Assembly: GCA_038209775.1 (NCBI GenBank)
Contig: JBBQXK010000010.1
Coordinates: 1 to 64,000, forward strand
Direction: 5' to 3'
Length of the DNA: 64,000 bases
DNA from: JBBQXK01 sp038209775
GTDB taxonomy: Bacteria > Pseudomonadota > Alphaproteobacteria > Rhodobacterales > Rhodobacteraceae
Of the stretch, positions 8,129 through 17,191 are shown one piece after another (position 1 is the stretch's first letter; the number at the start of each line of letters is the position of its first letter). The notes under the pieces were generated by a model that saw only the letters and a program-made list of their open reading frames with translations, searched no databases and was not told the origin of the DNA. A program made the translations under genes and the position numbers.

Positions 8129-8746
8129 ATGAACCCGCGCTTCGAAAACCTCAAGAAACTTCCCGCCGAACCGGCGGCCAAGCTGTTGGCCAATGCCAAC
8201 ACCAAGCTGCAGACCAAGCTTGCGGCACCCGCATCGGCCCCGGTCGGGGCTGTGCTCAAGGAACTTGACGAAAAGTCGGCCAAGATCGACATCCTGCGCC
8301 TGTTGTCAGTGGCGATCCCGCCACGTGAGGCGACATGGTGGGCCTGTCTTGCCGCACGCGACCTGATCGGTGGGCCGGATGTGAAACCCGTGCCGCCGCC
8401 CTTGGCCACCGCCGAACGCTGGGTGTTCAAACCGACGCAAGAGAACCGCCAGCTTGCGCGTGAGGCGTTCGAAGGCGCCGAAATGGACGACGACACCGCC
8501 TATTGCGCGATGGCCGCCCTTTATGCCGACGGCACGCTGGGACCGGGCGACATGAACCAGCATCCCGCCCCCCCGAATGGCGTTTCGGCGGCGGTGCTGG
8601 CGATGAACATGATCGCGATGCGGGCCAATGTGGAACGTATGCAGGTTTACCTCGACATCCTGATCGACCGGGGCCTGGACATCGCGCGCGGCGGCAACGG
8701 CAAGGCCGAGGCCGGTGCCGGGGCCAAGGTAGAGCTGAAAGGATAG
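8129..8746 (+). CDS. DUF6931-like T6SS-associated protein
   Basis: 205 residues, soluble, no signal peptide. The N-terminus is a basic Ala-rich helix, followed by a segment with PPREATWWACLAARDL (about residue 67) and a helical half (DDDTAYCAMAALYADGTLGPGDM, then VLAMNMIAMRANVERMQVYLDI). I associate this WWA-CLAARD pattern with a T6SS-linked family annotated DUF6931, found between vgrG and PAAR genes; that attribution is from memory. Its position suggests an adaptor or chaperone for loading the spike. It ends three bases before the PAAR start codon, so translation is probably coupled. No enzymatic motif is visible. Confidence 0.65.
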   Translation: MNPRFENLKKLPAEPAAKLLANANTKLQTKLAAPASAPVGAVLKELDEKSAKIDILRLLSVAIPPREATWWACLAARDLIGGPDVKPVPPPLATAERWVFKPTQENRQLAREAFEGAEMDDDTAYCAMAALYADGTLGPGDMNQHPAPPNGVSAAVLAMNMIAMRANVERMQVYLDILIDRGLDIARGGNGKAEAGAGAKVELKG

Positions 8747-8749
8747 ACC

Positions 8750-9043
8750 ATGCCCGGACCCCCGCAGGCCCGCATGACCGACATGCACATCTGCCCCCTG
8801 ACGCTGGGTGCCCCGACGCCGGTGCTGCCGCCGTGCTGTCCGACGGTGATGGTGGTCAAGCTGTTTGCCGCCCGGATGACCGACTTGTGCGTCACGGCGG
8901 TCGCCCCGCCTCCACATCCGATTGCCAAGGGTTCCGCTACGGTATTAATAGGGAAACTGATGGCTGCCCGCGTTGGAATGGACATGTGCGCGGGTGGCGG
9001 GGTTATCATCCCCATGCAGGTTACTGTTCTTACCGGAGGCTGA
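8750..9043 (+). CDS. PAAR-domain spike-tip protein
   Basis: 97 residues, a stand-alone PAAR protein that should fold as the sharp cone capping VgrG and binding a metal ion. The pattern of short beta turns rich in Pro, Gly and Thr, with ARMTDMHICP near the start, VLPPCCPTVMV, a second ARMTDLCV, GSATVLIGKLMAARVGD-like and a closing TGG, matches the family. Cys and His residues are placed as expected for the metal site. AAAGGA lies seven bases before the ATG. There is no N- or C-terminal extension carrying a toxin. Confidence 0.85.
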   Translation: MPGPPQARMTDMHICPLTLGAPTPVLPPCCPTVMVVKLFAARMTDLCVTAVAPPPHPIAKGSATVLIGKLMAARVGMDMCAGGGVIIPMQVTVLTGG

Positions 9044-9050
9044 TGCCTGA

Positions 9051-10712
9051 ATGCCTGTGACGATCCGGTTCCAATCGACGGGCGCAGTACCCGGCGACGG
9101 CGCGCCCATCGTGATGCGCGGCCCGTCGTTGACGATTGGCCGGGGCCAGGAGAATGACATCGTCCTGCCCGACCCCGACCGTCTGATTTCCAAGAACCAC
9201 TGCGCCATCGAGGATCAGAACGGCAACGTTGTGGTTATCGACTTTTCCACCAACGGCACCTTTCTGAACTATGGCAAGGTACCGCTGGGCCGGGTGCCGA
9301 CGCCGCTGAACGATGGCGACGTGCTGACGTTGGGCGGATACGAGATGATCGTGGCGATCTCGTCCGGGCGGCCCGACCCCCGGCATGACCTCGCGGCGCC
9401 AGTCGATGATCTGCCGGTGTCGCACGGGCGGGCCGAAGATGCGCCGGACCTGATGGACCTCTTGGACGGCGCAGGGTCCAAGCGCACCGATTTTCTGGAC
9501 GATCTGATGGGCGCTGCCCCGTTGCTGGGACCATCGGGCGTGGTGCGCGAAGACCCGATTGACGAACTGGGCCTGCCCGAAATGGGCGGCGAGGAAGACC
9601 CGATTCTGGGCCGCATTCCTGAACCTCTGGACGATTTTGCCGGCGCGTCGGCGCGGCAACACTCGGCGTCAATGTCAGACAGCTTTTCCGTGGGTGCCCG
9701 CAAGTCGGGGGTGATCCCCGACGACTGGGACGATGACCTGCTGAGCCCTGCACCCAAGGGTGGCGCGCGTGATCCCTTTGCCAGTGGCGCATCCATCGTG
9801 CCGCCCCCGCCACCCCGCCAGCCGCGCGCCGTGCCGGATCTGCCCCCCGACGCGTTCGAGGGGCTGATCTCCGGCCAATCGGTCGTGCCAAAGCCACCCC
9901 GTGCGCGCGCCACTCCTGGCGTCGAGGGCGAATCGCCTTTTGCAGCGCCGGTGCCGAATGCACGCGCGTCGGTCGTGCCGCCGCCGCCACCGCTGACCGC
10001 GCGCGGGCCGGTATCGTCGCCGCCACCCGCCGCCTCGGTCGCACCGCGCGACCAACCCTCGGTCACCCCGGCCCCGCCGCCGCAACCGCGCGCCGCTGCG
10101 GTTCCCGACCGCATCGACGCCGCCCGCGCGTTCTTTCGCGGGGCCGGGGCCGAAGACATCCACATCCCCGACGCCGATCTGGTTGCCACGATGGAGCGTC
10201 TGGGTGGCGTGGTGCAGACGATGATCGAGGGCTTGCGCGCTGTCCTCATGACCCGCGCCGAGATCAAGTCGGAATTTCGTGTCGAACGCACTCAGATCAG
10301 TGCCGGAGGGAACAACCCGCTGAAGTTCGCGCTGTCGCCCGACCACGCCGTCGAGATGATCCTGCGCCCCAAGGCCAAGGGCTATATGGAGGCCACGACG
10401 GCGGTGCGCGAGGCGCTGGATGATATCCAGGCGCATGAAATGGCGATGGTCACCGGCATCCAGGCCGCGATCCGCGAGCTTCTGGGCCGCCTTGACCCCA
10501 AGGCGATGGAGGAAAAGGCGGGTGCCAGCGGCGGGCTGTCGGGCATGATGTCGAACCGCAAGGCCAAGCTCTGGGATGAATACGAACGCTCGTACGCCGA
10601 CCTGGCCGACAAGGCGCAGAACGATTTTCACGATTTCTTTGCCAAGGCGTTTTCGCGCGCCTATCAGGATCAACTTGAAAAGCTGAAGCAAGAGCGGAAA
10701 AGAAGCAAATGA
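9051..10712 (+). CDS. tagH: T6SS-associated FHA-domain protein TagH
   Basis: 553 residues. The N-terminal FHA domain (about 1-105) keeps the phosphothreonine-binding pattern: GRGQEND near 30, ISKNHC near 46 and STNGTFLN near 66. A linker of about 250 residues, rich in Pro and Asp, contains three SxVPxPP motifs (ASIVPPPPP, QSVVPKPP, ASVVPPPPP). The C-terminal domain (about 355-553) is the VI_FHA-type helical region (FFRGAGAEDIHIPDADL, RVERTQI, NPLKFALSPDHAVEMIL). Fha proteins are substrates of the PpkA/PppA threonine-phosphorylation switch that triggers T6SS assembly. pppA and tagF are downstream in the same operon; a PpkA kinase is not seen in the window. Confidence 0.92.
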   Translation: MPVTIRFQSTGAVPGDGAPIVMRGPSLTIGRGQENDIVLPDPDRLISKNHCAIEDQNGNVVVIDFSTNGTFLNYGKVPLGRVPTPLNDGDVLTLGGYEMIVAISSGRPDPRHDLAAPVDDLPVSHGRAEDAPDLMDLLDGAGSKRTDFLDDLMGAAPLLGPSGVVREDPIDELGLPEMGGEEDPILGRIPEPLDDFAGASARQHSASMSDSFSVGARKSGVIPDDWDDDLLSPAPKGGARDPFASGASIVPPPPPRQPRAVPDLPPDAFEGLISGQSVVPKPPRARATPGVEGESPFAAPVPNARASVVPPPPPLTARGPVSSPPPAASVAPRDQPSVTPAPPPQPRAAAVPDRIDAARAFFRGAGAEDIHIPDADLVATMERLGGVVQTMIEGLRAVLMTRAEIKSEFRVERTQISAGGNNPLKFALSPDHAVEMILRPKAKGYMEATTAVREALDDIQAHEMAMVTGIQAAIRELLGRLDPKAMEEKAGASGGLSGMMSNRKAKLWDEYERSYADLADKAQNDFHDFFAKAFSRAYQDQLEKLKQERKRSK

Positions 10713-10799
10713 CAGGTGGCCGTCGCTTGTCTAGGCTGGCTTGCGATGGTCGGCCGGTGGCCAAGGCGGCATTGTTGCGCCTGATGGAAGGAGAACAGG

Positions 10800-12140
10800 G
10801 TGTCCTGGGATAGCAAGGTGCTCTGGACTGAGGGTTTGTTCCTGCAACCCCACCATTTTCAGCAGTCCGACCGCTACAGCGAGGCGCTGGTGACCGGCCT
10901 TGCCCGCCGGATAAGCCCCTATGCCTGGGGCGTGACCGAGCTTGAGATCAACGAGGAAGTGCTGAAGTTCGGGCAGTTCGCGATCAAGGGTGCGTCTGGT
11001 CTGACACCCGACGGCACCGTGTTCCGCGTGCCCGAGGCCGAAGATCACCCGCCGTCGCTGGTGGTGCCCGAGGGGGTCAAGGACTGCATCGTCTATCTCG
11101 CGATCCCCGGCCGTCGCCGCGGCGCGCTGGACATCGACCCGGCGGGTGCCGAAAATTCCGCCGCCCGGTTCCGCCCGGCCGAGGTAGAGGTGACCGACAC
11201 CACAGGCGAGGGGCGCAAACCGGTGACGCTTGGCATCGGTAAGCTGCGCCTGCAGTTCGCGTTGCAGGTCGATGATCTGTCCGACCGTCTGGTGATCCCG
11301 TTGGCCCGGATCATCGAGCGGCGCCCGGATGGCGAGGTTCTTCTGGACAAGGGGTTTATGCCAACCAGCATGGACGTGCGCGCGACCCCGCCCCTGATCG
11401 GTTTCCTGCGCGAGCTTGAGGGGTTGCTCTCGCACCGGATGAAGGCGCTTGGCGGGCGGCTGTCGGAATCAGGTCCGGCCAAGGGTGTGGCCGAAATTCA
11501 GGACTTTCTGCTGTTGATGACGGTGAACCGTTCGCTGCCCGTGATCCGCCACCTTCTGTCGATCGAGAATGTGCATCCCGCGCAGGCCTATGCCTATTGT
11601 CTGGAACTGGCCGGGGAACTTGCCACCTACATGGCGGCGGAAAAGATGCCGCCCGAATTTCCGCCCTACCGCCACGACAACCTGACCCAGACCTGGGCGC
11701 CCCTGATCCGCCTGTTGCGGTCGTACCTGTCGTCGGTACTGGAACAGAACGCCGTCCTGATCGCGCTTGAGGCGCGCAAGTACGGGATCTATGTCGGCAT
11801 CATCGCCGACCGCAAGCTGATCACCACCGCCGGTTTCGTGCTGGCGGTCAAGGCCGACATCCCTGCCGAAAACGTGCGCCGCCACTTCCCCGGGCAGGCC
11901 AAGATCGGCCCGGTCGAGGAAATCCGGCAACTGGTGAACTCGGCCCTTCCCGGGATCACGCTGCGCGCTTTGCCGGTGGCCCCCCGGCAAATTCCCTATC
12001 ATGCGGGCGTGGTCTATTTTGAGCTTGACCGCGATAGCCCCTATTGGCGCAAAATGACGACATCCGGCGGTATTGCCGTTCATGTCTCTGGTGAGTTTCC
12101 AGGTCTGTCGATGGAGCTTTGGGCCATCCGGGCAGGCTGA
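10800..12140 (+). CDS. tssK: T6SS baseplate protein TssK
   Basis: 446 residues starting with GTG at 10800, with AAGGAG a few bases upstream. The opening SWDSKVLWTEGLFLQPHHFQQSD is the family hallmark, and the length is typical. TssK is a trimeric baseplate component that links the TssEFG wedge to the TssL-TssM membrane complex; its N-terminal half resembles phage receptor-binding-protein shoulders. The 87-base gap before it has no gene, only a GC-rich stretch with the ribosome site. tssL follows 28 bases later. Confidence 0.95.
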   Translation: MSWDSKVLWTEGLFLQPHHFQQSDRYSEALVTGLARRISPYAWGVTELEINEEVLKFGQFAIKGASGLTPDGTVFRVPEAEDHPPSLVVPEGVKDCIVYLAIPGRRRGALDIDPAGAENSAARFRPAEVEVTDTTGEGRKPVTLGIGKLRLQFALQVDDLSDRLVIPLARIIERRPDGEVLLDKGFMPTSMDVRATPPLIGFLRELEGLLSHRMKALGGRLSESGPAKGVAEIQDFLLLMTVNRSLPVIRHLLSIENVHPAQAYAYCLELAGELATYMAAEKMPPEFPPYRHDNLTQTWAPLIRLLRSYLSSVLEQNAVLIALEARKYGIYVGIIADRKLITTAGFVLAVKADIPAENVRRHFPGQAKIGPVEEIRQLVNSALPGITLRALPVAPRQIPYHAGVVYFELDRDSPYWRKMTTSGGIAVHVSGEFPGLSMELWAIRAG

Positions 12141-12168
12141 ACGGACATAAGGACAGGTGTAAGGCGCG

Positions 12169-13614
12169 ATGAACGATCCCTTTGCCGAACCGGATGATTC
12201 CGAACGCACCGTGATCCGCCCCAATCCGGGTGGCCGCCGCCCTGCCAACCCATCTGCACCTGCGGGCGTACCCGCCTATTCCCAGCCGGCCACGCATCAG
12301 CAACCGTCGCTTGGGTACGGCGTGCCGCAATCCCCCGCCCCGGTTGCCGCAGCGCAGGCCGAGGGCAAGGCCGGCGAATCGCCGATCCAGCTTGCGATGA
12401 CCGGGATGAACCGGCTGAATGCCGCCGCGGCCACGCTGTTCGCGCTGATCAGCCGTATCCGCAACCGCGCCCAGCACATGGAACCCGACACCCTGCGCCG
12501 CAACGTGGTGGCCGAGGTGCGTGCGTTCGAATCGCGCGCCATCGCCGCCGGGATCGACCCGCAGCAGGTGAAGGTGTCGCGCTATTCGATCTGCGCCACG
12601 ATTGACGATGTGGTGCTGAACACGCCCTGGGGGGAACAGTCGAACTGGGCGATGCAATCGATGGTCGGCACGTTCCACAAGGAAACCGTGGGCGGCGACC
12701 GGTTCTATGACGTGCTGGCCCGGCTTGAGAAAGACCCGCCCAACAACATCGAGCTTCTGGAATTCATGTACATGTGCCTGTCGCTGGGGTTCGACGGGCG
12801 TTTGCGCGTGGAACAGGGCGGCATCGACAAGCACCTGCGCATCCGCGAGGGCCTTGCGCGCATCATCCGCGCCCAGCGCGGCCCGGTGGAACAGGACCTG
12901 TCCCCCCGCTGGCGCGGGGTCGAGCGTCCGCACAAGGCGCTGTCGGCCTGGCGGCCCGTGTACATTGCCGTGGCGGCGATTCTGGCTGTTCTGTCGATGA
13001 TGTACGGCGGGCTCAGCTATATCCTGGGTGGCACCAGTGACCGGCTTTTGGGGCAGATGGCGTCGATCGACCCCGGCGTGCCTGCCGTCCTCAGCCGCCC
13101 GGCCCCGCCGCCACCGCCGCCACCGCCCCCCCCCCCCGAGGCGGGACCGGATCAGGCCGAGGTGGTGTCGGGGTTTCTCAAGCCCGAGATCGACGATGGT
13201 CTGGTCAAGGTCTATCAGGACGCGACCAAGCTGACGATCCGGGTAAAGGGCGAGGGCATGTTCGGCTCTGGGTCGGACCAGCTGGTCAAGGGGTTCGATG
13301 CCAAGATCGACCGACTGGCAAAGGCGTTGGTCGATCAGCCCGGCAAGATCATCATCGTTGGCCACTCTGACAACCAGCCGATCAAGTCAACCCGCTTTCC
13401 GTCGAATCAGCACCTGTCGCTGGCCCGCGCAGAGTCGGTGATGAAAAGCATGACCCAAGCCCTGGACAAGGATCGTATGTCCGCCGAAGGCCGTGCCGAC
13501 AAGGAACAGTTGGGCGACATCAACACCGCAGACGGCAAAGCCTTCAACAATTCACGCGAAGGGCGCGCCGCGAACCGGCGTATCGAGATCATCCTTCTGA
13601 AGGCGGAGAACTGA
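12169..13614 (+). CDS. tssL: T6SS membrane protein TssL with OmpA-like domain
   Basis: 481 residues. A variable N-terminus precedes the cytoplasmic DotU/TssL domain (about 70-255; NRLNAAAATLFALISRIRN, NTPWGEQSNW, GFDGRLRVEQGG). One transmembrane helix follows at about 264-286, then a run of 11 Pro (313-323), then a periplasmic OmpA/MotB-type peptidoglycan-binding domain (about 340-475; IIIVGHSDNQPI, NQHLSLARAESV, NRRIEI). This makes it an 'evolved' TssL that can anchor the membrane complex to the cell wall itself. tssM starts two bases after the stop. The Pro run is encoded partly by 12 consecutive C (13126-13137). Confidence 0.95.
   Translation: MNDPFAEPDDSERTVIRPNPGGRRPANPSAPAGVPAYSQPATHQQPSLGYGVPQSPAPVAAAQAEGKAGESPIQLAMTGMNRLNAAAATLFALISRIRNRAQHMEPDTLRRNVVAEVRAFESRAIAAGIDPQQVKVSRYSICATIDDVVLNTPWGEQSNWAMQSMVGTFHKETVGGDRFYDVLARLEKDPPNNIELLEFMYMCLSLGFDGRLRVEQGGIDKHLRIREGLARIIRAQRGPVEQDLSPRWRGVERPHKALSAWRPVYIAVAAILAVLSMMYGGLSYILGGTSDRLLGQMASIDPGVPAVLSRPAPPPPPPPPPPPEAGPDQAEVVSGFLKPEIDDGLVKVYQDATKLTIRVKGEGMFGSGSDQLVKGFDAKIDRLAKALVDQPGKIIIVGHSDNQPIKSTRFPSNQHLSLARAESVMKSMTQALDKDRMSAEGRADKEQLGDINTADGKAFNNSREGRAANRRIEIILLKAEN
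13126..13137 (+). repeat. Homopolymer of 12 C inside tssL
   Basis: Four CCC codons in a row, following CCG, encode part of the Pro run between the membrane helix and the OmpA-like domain of TssL. A gain or loss of one C would shift the frame after the transmembrane helix, leaving the DotU part intact and removing the peptidoglycan-binding domain. Confidence 0.85.
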
Positions 13615-13615
13615 C

Positions 13616-16600
13616 ATGATCCGGCGCTATATCTTCCCCTATCTGCGCACGACCTTCGGGTTGATGCTGTTCATTGCCATCGGTCTGTCGGCTCTGATGT
13701 GGTACTTTGGCAGCTTAGTCGCCTGGGGCGACTGGCGGCCGTTTGACACGCTGGAACAACGCATCGTCGCGATTGCGGTCATTTTCGGTGTGACGCTGTT
13801 TGTCTACCTCCTCATCCGGTTCTTCCGCTGGCGGCGGAACCGCAAGCTGACGCAGGACATCGTCAACTCGGTCGATGACGAACCCGAACCCGACGCCGTG
13901 CAGTCCGAAATCGACGAGATGAAGGCCAAGCTGCGCACAGCGCTGACGCAGTTGCGCAAGTCCAAGATGGGGTCGCGGTCGCTGTACGAGCTGCCGTGGT
14001 ACATCATGATCGGCCCGCCCGGGGCCGGCAAGACAACGGCCATCATCAACTCGGGTCTCAAGTTTCCGCTGGTCGAGGAATTCGGCTCCGCCTCCATCGG
14101 TGGCGTGGGGGGGACGCGCAACTGCGACTGGTGGTTTACTGACAATGCGGTGATGATCGACACCGCCGGCCGCTACACCACCCAGGAAAGCGATGCCGAG
14201 GCTGACAACCGGGGCTGGACCGGGTTCCTCAACCTTCTGAAAAAGCACCGCAAGCGGCAGCCGATCAACGGCGCCATCATCGCCATAAGTCTGTCGGACC
14301 TGTCCTTGACCGATGAGGTCACGCAGGCCGGCCATGCCCGTGCAATCCGCAAGCGCCTGCACGAGCTGCGCGACAAACTGGGTGTGCGGTTCCCGGTCTA
14401 TGTGCTGTTCACCAAGGCCGACCTGATCGCGGGCTTTGCCGAGTTTTTCGACAATCTGGGCAAAGAGGCACGCGAACAGGTCTGGGGTTTCACCCTGCCG
14501 CTGGAGCGGCAGAAAGCCACGACTTCGCCCATTGCGGCCTTTGATGACGAATTCTCGGCGCTTCTCACGCAACTGAACGCGCAGTCGCTGGAACGGATGC
14601 AGCAGGAAACCGATCACCAGCGCCGCAGTCTGGTGGCCGGGTTCCCGGGGCAGGTGGCCTCGGTCCGGCAGGTGGCCCGCGATTTCCTGACCGAGGTGTT
14701 CCTCGACAACAAGTTTGAACAGCGCCACATGCTGCGTGGCGTCTACTTTGCCAGCGGCACGCAAGAAGGCACGCCCATCGACCGGCTGATGATGGGCATG
14801 GCGCGCACATTCGGTATCGGACGGCAGGCCATCGGCAGCGGCAAGGGCACGGCGCGGTCGTATTTCCTGACGCGCCTGTTCGATCAGGTGATCTTCCGTG
14901 AGGCGGGTCTGGTGTCCGCCGACGACAAGGTCGAACGCCGCTACCGCTGGACCCGCCGCGCGGCCATTGCGGCGTCGGTTCTGGTTGCCGGTGCTGCGGG
15001 CACGGTCTGGGTGCGCAGCTATCTTGGCAACGAGGCGATGATGGCACAGGCCGCACAGGGGCTGTCTGACTATCAAGCGGCCTCGGCGCAGATCCCGTCC
15101 AACCCCATTGGCGATAGTGACATCGTGTCCACCTTGCCCGCGCTCAACATCCTGCGCGCGCTGCCCGCGAACCCGCTTGCGGGTGAGCCAGCCAATCCCG
15201 GTGCGCTTGGCTGGGGCCTTTATCAGGGCGATTCGATGGGGTCGTCAGCGCTGCAGGCCTACCGCGCCGGCATCAACCAGCACCTCTTGCCGCGCCTTTT
15301 GCTGCGTCTGGAAAACCAGATGCAAAGCACGATGAACCAGCCGGAACTTTTGTACGAGGCACTCAAGGTCTATCTCATGTTGGGTCAGCAGGGCCCGATG
15401 AACGCCGACCTCGTGCGCGAATGGATGAACCTGGACTGGTCGGTGTCGTTCCCCGGACCGGCAAGTGAACAGGTGCGCGCTGAACTGTCGCTGCACCTTG
15501 AGGCGATGCTGTCGCAGCCGATGCAGGCGATCGGGCTGAACGGCCCGCTTGTGGAACAGGCGCAGGGCGTGTTGACCCAGCTTCCGATGGCGCAACGCAT
15601 CTACAACGGCATCGTCAACAGCCCCAAGGCCCTGGCCCTGCCGCAATGGCGCGTCACAGAGGTGGGCGGCCCGGCCGTTTCGCGGGTTTTCGTCCGGTCG
15701 TCGGGCAAGCCTTTGAACGAAGGCATCGAGGGCATCTTTACCTACCAGGGCTTCAACGAGGTTTTCCTGGGCGAGGCGCTTCAGGTCGTCACCCGCCTGC
15801 AAAGCGAAAGCTGGGTGCTGGGGCCGAACAACATCGCTGACCAGTCCGAGGTTGCACTTCTGGCGATGAGCCGCGACGTTCTGGATCTGTATTACAACGA
15901 CTTCATCGCGCGGTACGAGGCGATCCTGGGTGACATCGACATCATCCCGCTTGAATCCGCCAGCCATGCGGCGGACGTAACCAATATCCTGTCCGGCCCG
16001 ACCTCGCCCATCGGCAACCTCTTGACAGCAATTTCAGACGAAACAAAGCTGACCGAAAACCGCAGCATCGTTCCCGACGGCGTGAGCGAAGGCGTCGGGG
16101 CGGTGGCCAGGCTTGAACTGCGATCCGGGATCGGTATTCAGGCACAAGCCTTTCTGGCCGCGCTGGAAAGCTCTGCAGAAGGCGATGGCGAAACCCCGAA
16201 ACTTGCGGGGCAGGTTGTCGAGGAACGCTTTGCTTGGCTGCACGAAATGGTCGCGCGGCCCGAAAACCAGCCGTCGCAACTGGACGATCTGAAAGATGTT
16301 CTTGCGGACGTTTACCGCGAACTGGCCAAGATCGGTTTTGCCGGGGGTGTGACCACGGCCCCCGAAGACCCGGAAGAGTCGCCGCTGTTCCAGTTGTCGC
16401 TGCTGACACGCAGCCTGCCCGAAGCGATCCAGCGTTGGGCAGCCCAGATTTCGGCTGGGGCTGCGGGCATCACGGCGGACGGCACGCGGTCGTCGATCAA
16501 TGCGCAGTGGCAAAGCCAGATTCAGCCGGTTTGTGCGGCATCGCTTGAAGGGCGCTATCCCTTCAACCGCCGCGCTAAGGAAGAGGTGGGCATTGCCGAC

Positions 16601-17191
16601 TTTACCAAGGTGTTCTCGCCGGGGGGGCTTCTTGACAAGTTCTTCAACGACAATCTGGCGAAGAATGTAGATACCTCGGTCAAGCCCTGGACGTTCAAGA
16701 AGGTGAATGACGTTGATCTGGGCATCTCGCCTGCCGTGCTGGAGCAATTCATGTACGCGGCAGAGATCCGGGCAGCCTTTTTCCCGGCGGGTCCGAACCC
16801 GCAGGTCCAGTTCTCGGTGACGCCCGAAGCGCTGGATGCGAAGGCCGAAAGCGTGACGCTGGACATTGACGGCACCACTGTGACGCTCAGCCAGAGCGAT
16901 GGGCAGCCCGCACCCTCGGGTGTGGTCTGGCCCGGGGCTGCCGGGTTCGGACGCATCACCTTTACGCCGCCCGACCCTGCGGTCGAGAATTCGCTCCGCC
17001 GCGATGGCCCTTGGGGTTGGTTCCGGCTGTTGGATTCGGCATCGGTCAAGAACACGGACGTCAGCGCGAAAAAGCGGGTGATCTTCAACGTGGGCGGTCG
17101 TCTGGCCATTTTTCAGGTGCAGACCCAATCGACGATCAATCCGTTTGCGCTGGCCGCGCTGACGAAATTTTCCTGTCCGAAGTCGTTCTGA
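13616..17191 (+). CDS. tssM: T6SS inner-membrane protein TssM (IcmF)
   Basis: 1191 residues, the usual length. Two transmembrane segments near the N-terminus (about 12-35 and 48-68) precede a cytoplasmic NTPase-like domain with an intact Walker A, GPPGAGKTTA, near residue 133 and ELPWYIMIG before it. A third membrane segment lies near 448-467, and the long remainder is periplasmic, ending in the IcmF C-terminal beta domain (WGWFRLLDSA, FNVGGRLAIFQVQ). With TssL it forms the trans-envelope complex. No tssJ lipoprotein is present in the window. The stop overlaps the tagF start by one base (TGATG). Confidence 0.95.
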   Translation: MIRRYIFPYLRTTFGLMLFIAIGLSALMWYFGSLVAWGDWRPFDTLEQRIVAIAVIFGVTLFVYLLIRFFRWRRNRKLTQDIVNSVDDEPEPDAVQSEIDEMKAKLRTALTQLRKSKMGSRSLYELPWYIMIGPPGAGKTTAIINSGLKFPLVEEFGSASIGGVGGTRNCDWWFTDNAVMIDTAGRYTTQESDAEADNRGWTGFLNLLKKHRKRQPINGAIIAISLSDLSLTDEVTQAGHARAIRKRLHELRDKLGVRFPVYVLFTKADLIAGFAEFFDNLGKEAREQVWGFTLPLERQKATTSPIAAFDDEFSALLTQLNAQSLERMQQETDHQRRSLVAGFPGQVASVRQVARDFLTEVFLDNKFEQRHMLRGVYFASGTQEGTPIDRLMMGMARTFGIGRQAIGSGKGTARSYFLTRLFDQVIFREAGLVSADDKVERRYRWTRRAAIAASVLVAGAAGTVWVRSYLGNEAMMAQAAQGLSDYQAASAQIPSNPIGDSDIVSTLPALNILRALPANPLAGEPANPGALGWGLYQGDSMGSSALQAYRAGINQHLLPRLLLRLENQMQSTMNQPELLYEALKVYLMLGQQGPMNADLVREWMNLDWSVSFPGPASEQVRAELSLHLEAMLSQPMQAIGLNGPLVEQAQGVLTQLPMAQRIYNGIVNSPKALALPQWRVTEVGGPAVSRVFVRSSGKPLNEGIEGIFTYQGFNEVFLGEALQVVTRLQSESWVLGPNNIADQSEVALLAMSRDVLDLYYNDFIARYEAILGDIDIIPLESASHAADVTNILSGPTSPIGNLLTAISDETKLTENRSIVPDGVSEGVGAVARLELRSGIGIQAQAFLAALESSAEGDGETPKLAGQVVEERFAWLHEMVARPENQPSQLDDLKDVLADVYRELAKIGFAGGVTTAPEDPEESPLFQLSLLTRSLPEAIQRWAAQISAGAAGITADGTRSSINAQWQSQIQPVCAASLEGRYPFNRRAKEEVGIADFTKVFSPGGLLDKFFNDNLAKNVDTSVKPWTFKKVNDVDLGISPAVLEQFMYAAEIRAAFFPAGPNPQVQFSVTPEALDAKAESVTLDIDGTTVTLSQSDGQPAPSGVVWPGAAGFGRITFTPPDPAVENSLRRDGPWGWFRLLDSASVKNTDVSAKKRVIFNVGGRLAIFQVQTQSTINPFALAALTKFSCPKSF

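Noticed and set aside
17011..17190. N-terminal extension of TagF inside tssM
   Set aside because: The extra 60 residues overlap tssM fully in another frame, and the family start MGTRFGAFGKMPSLGDF is at 17191.
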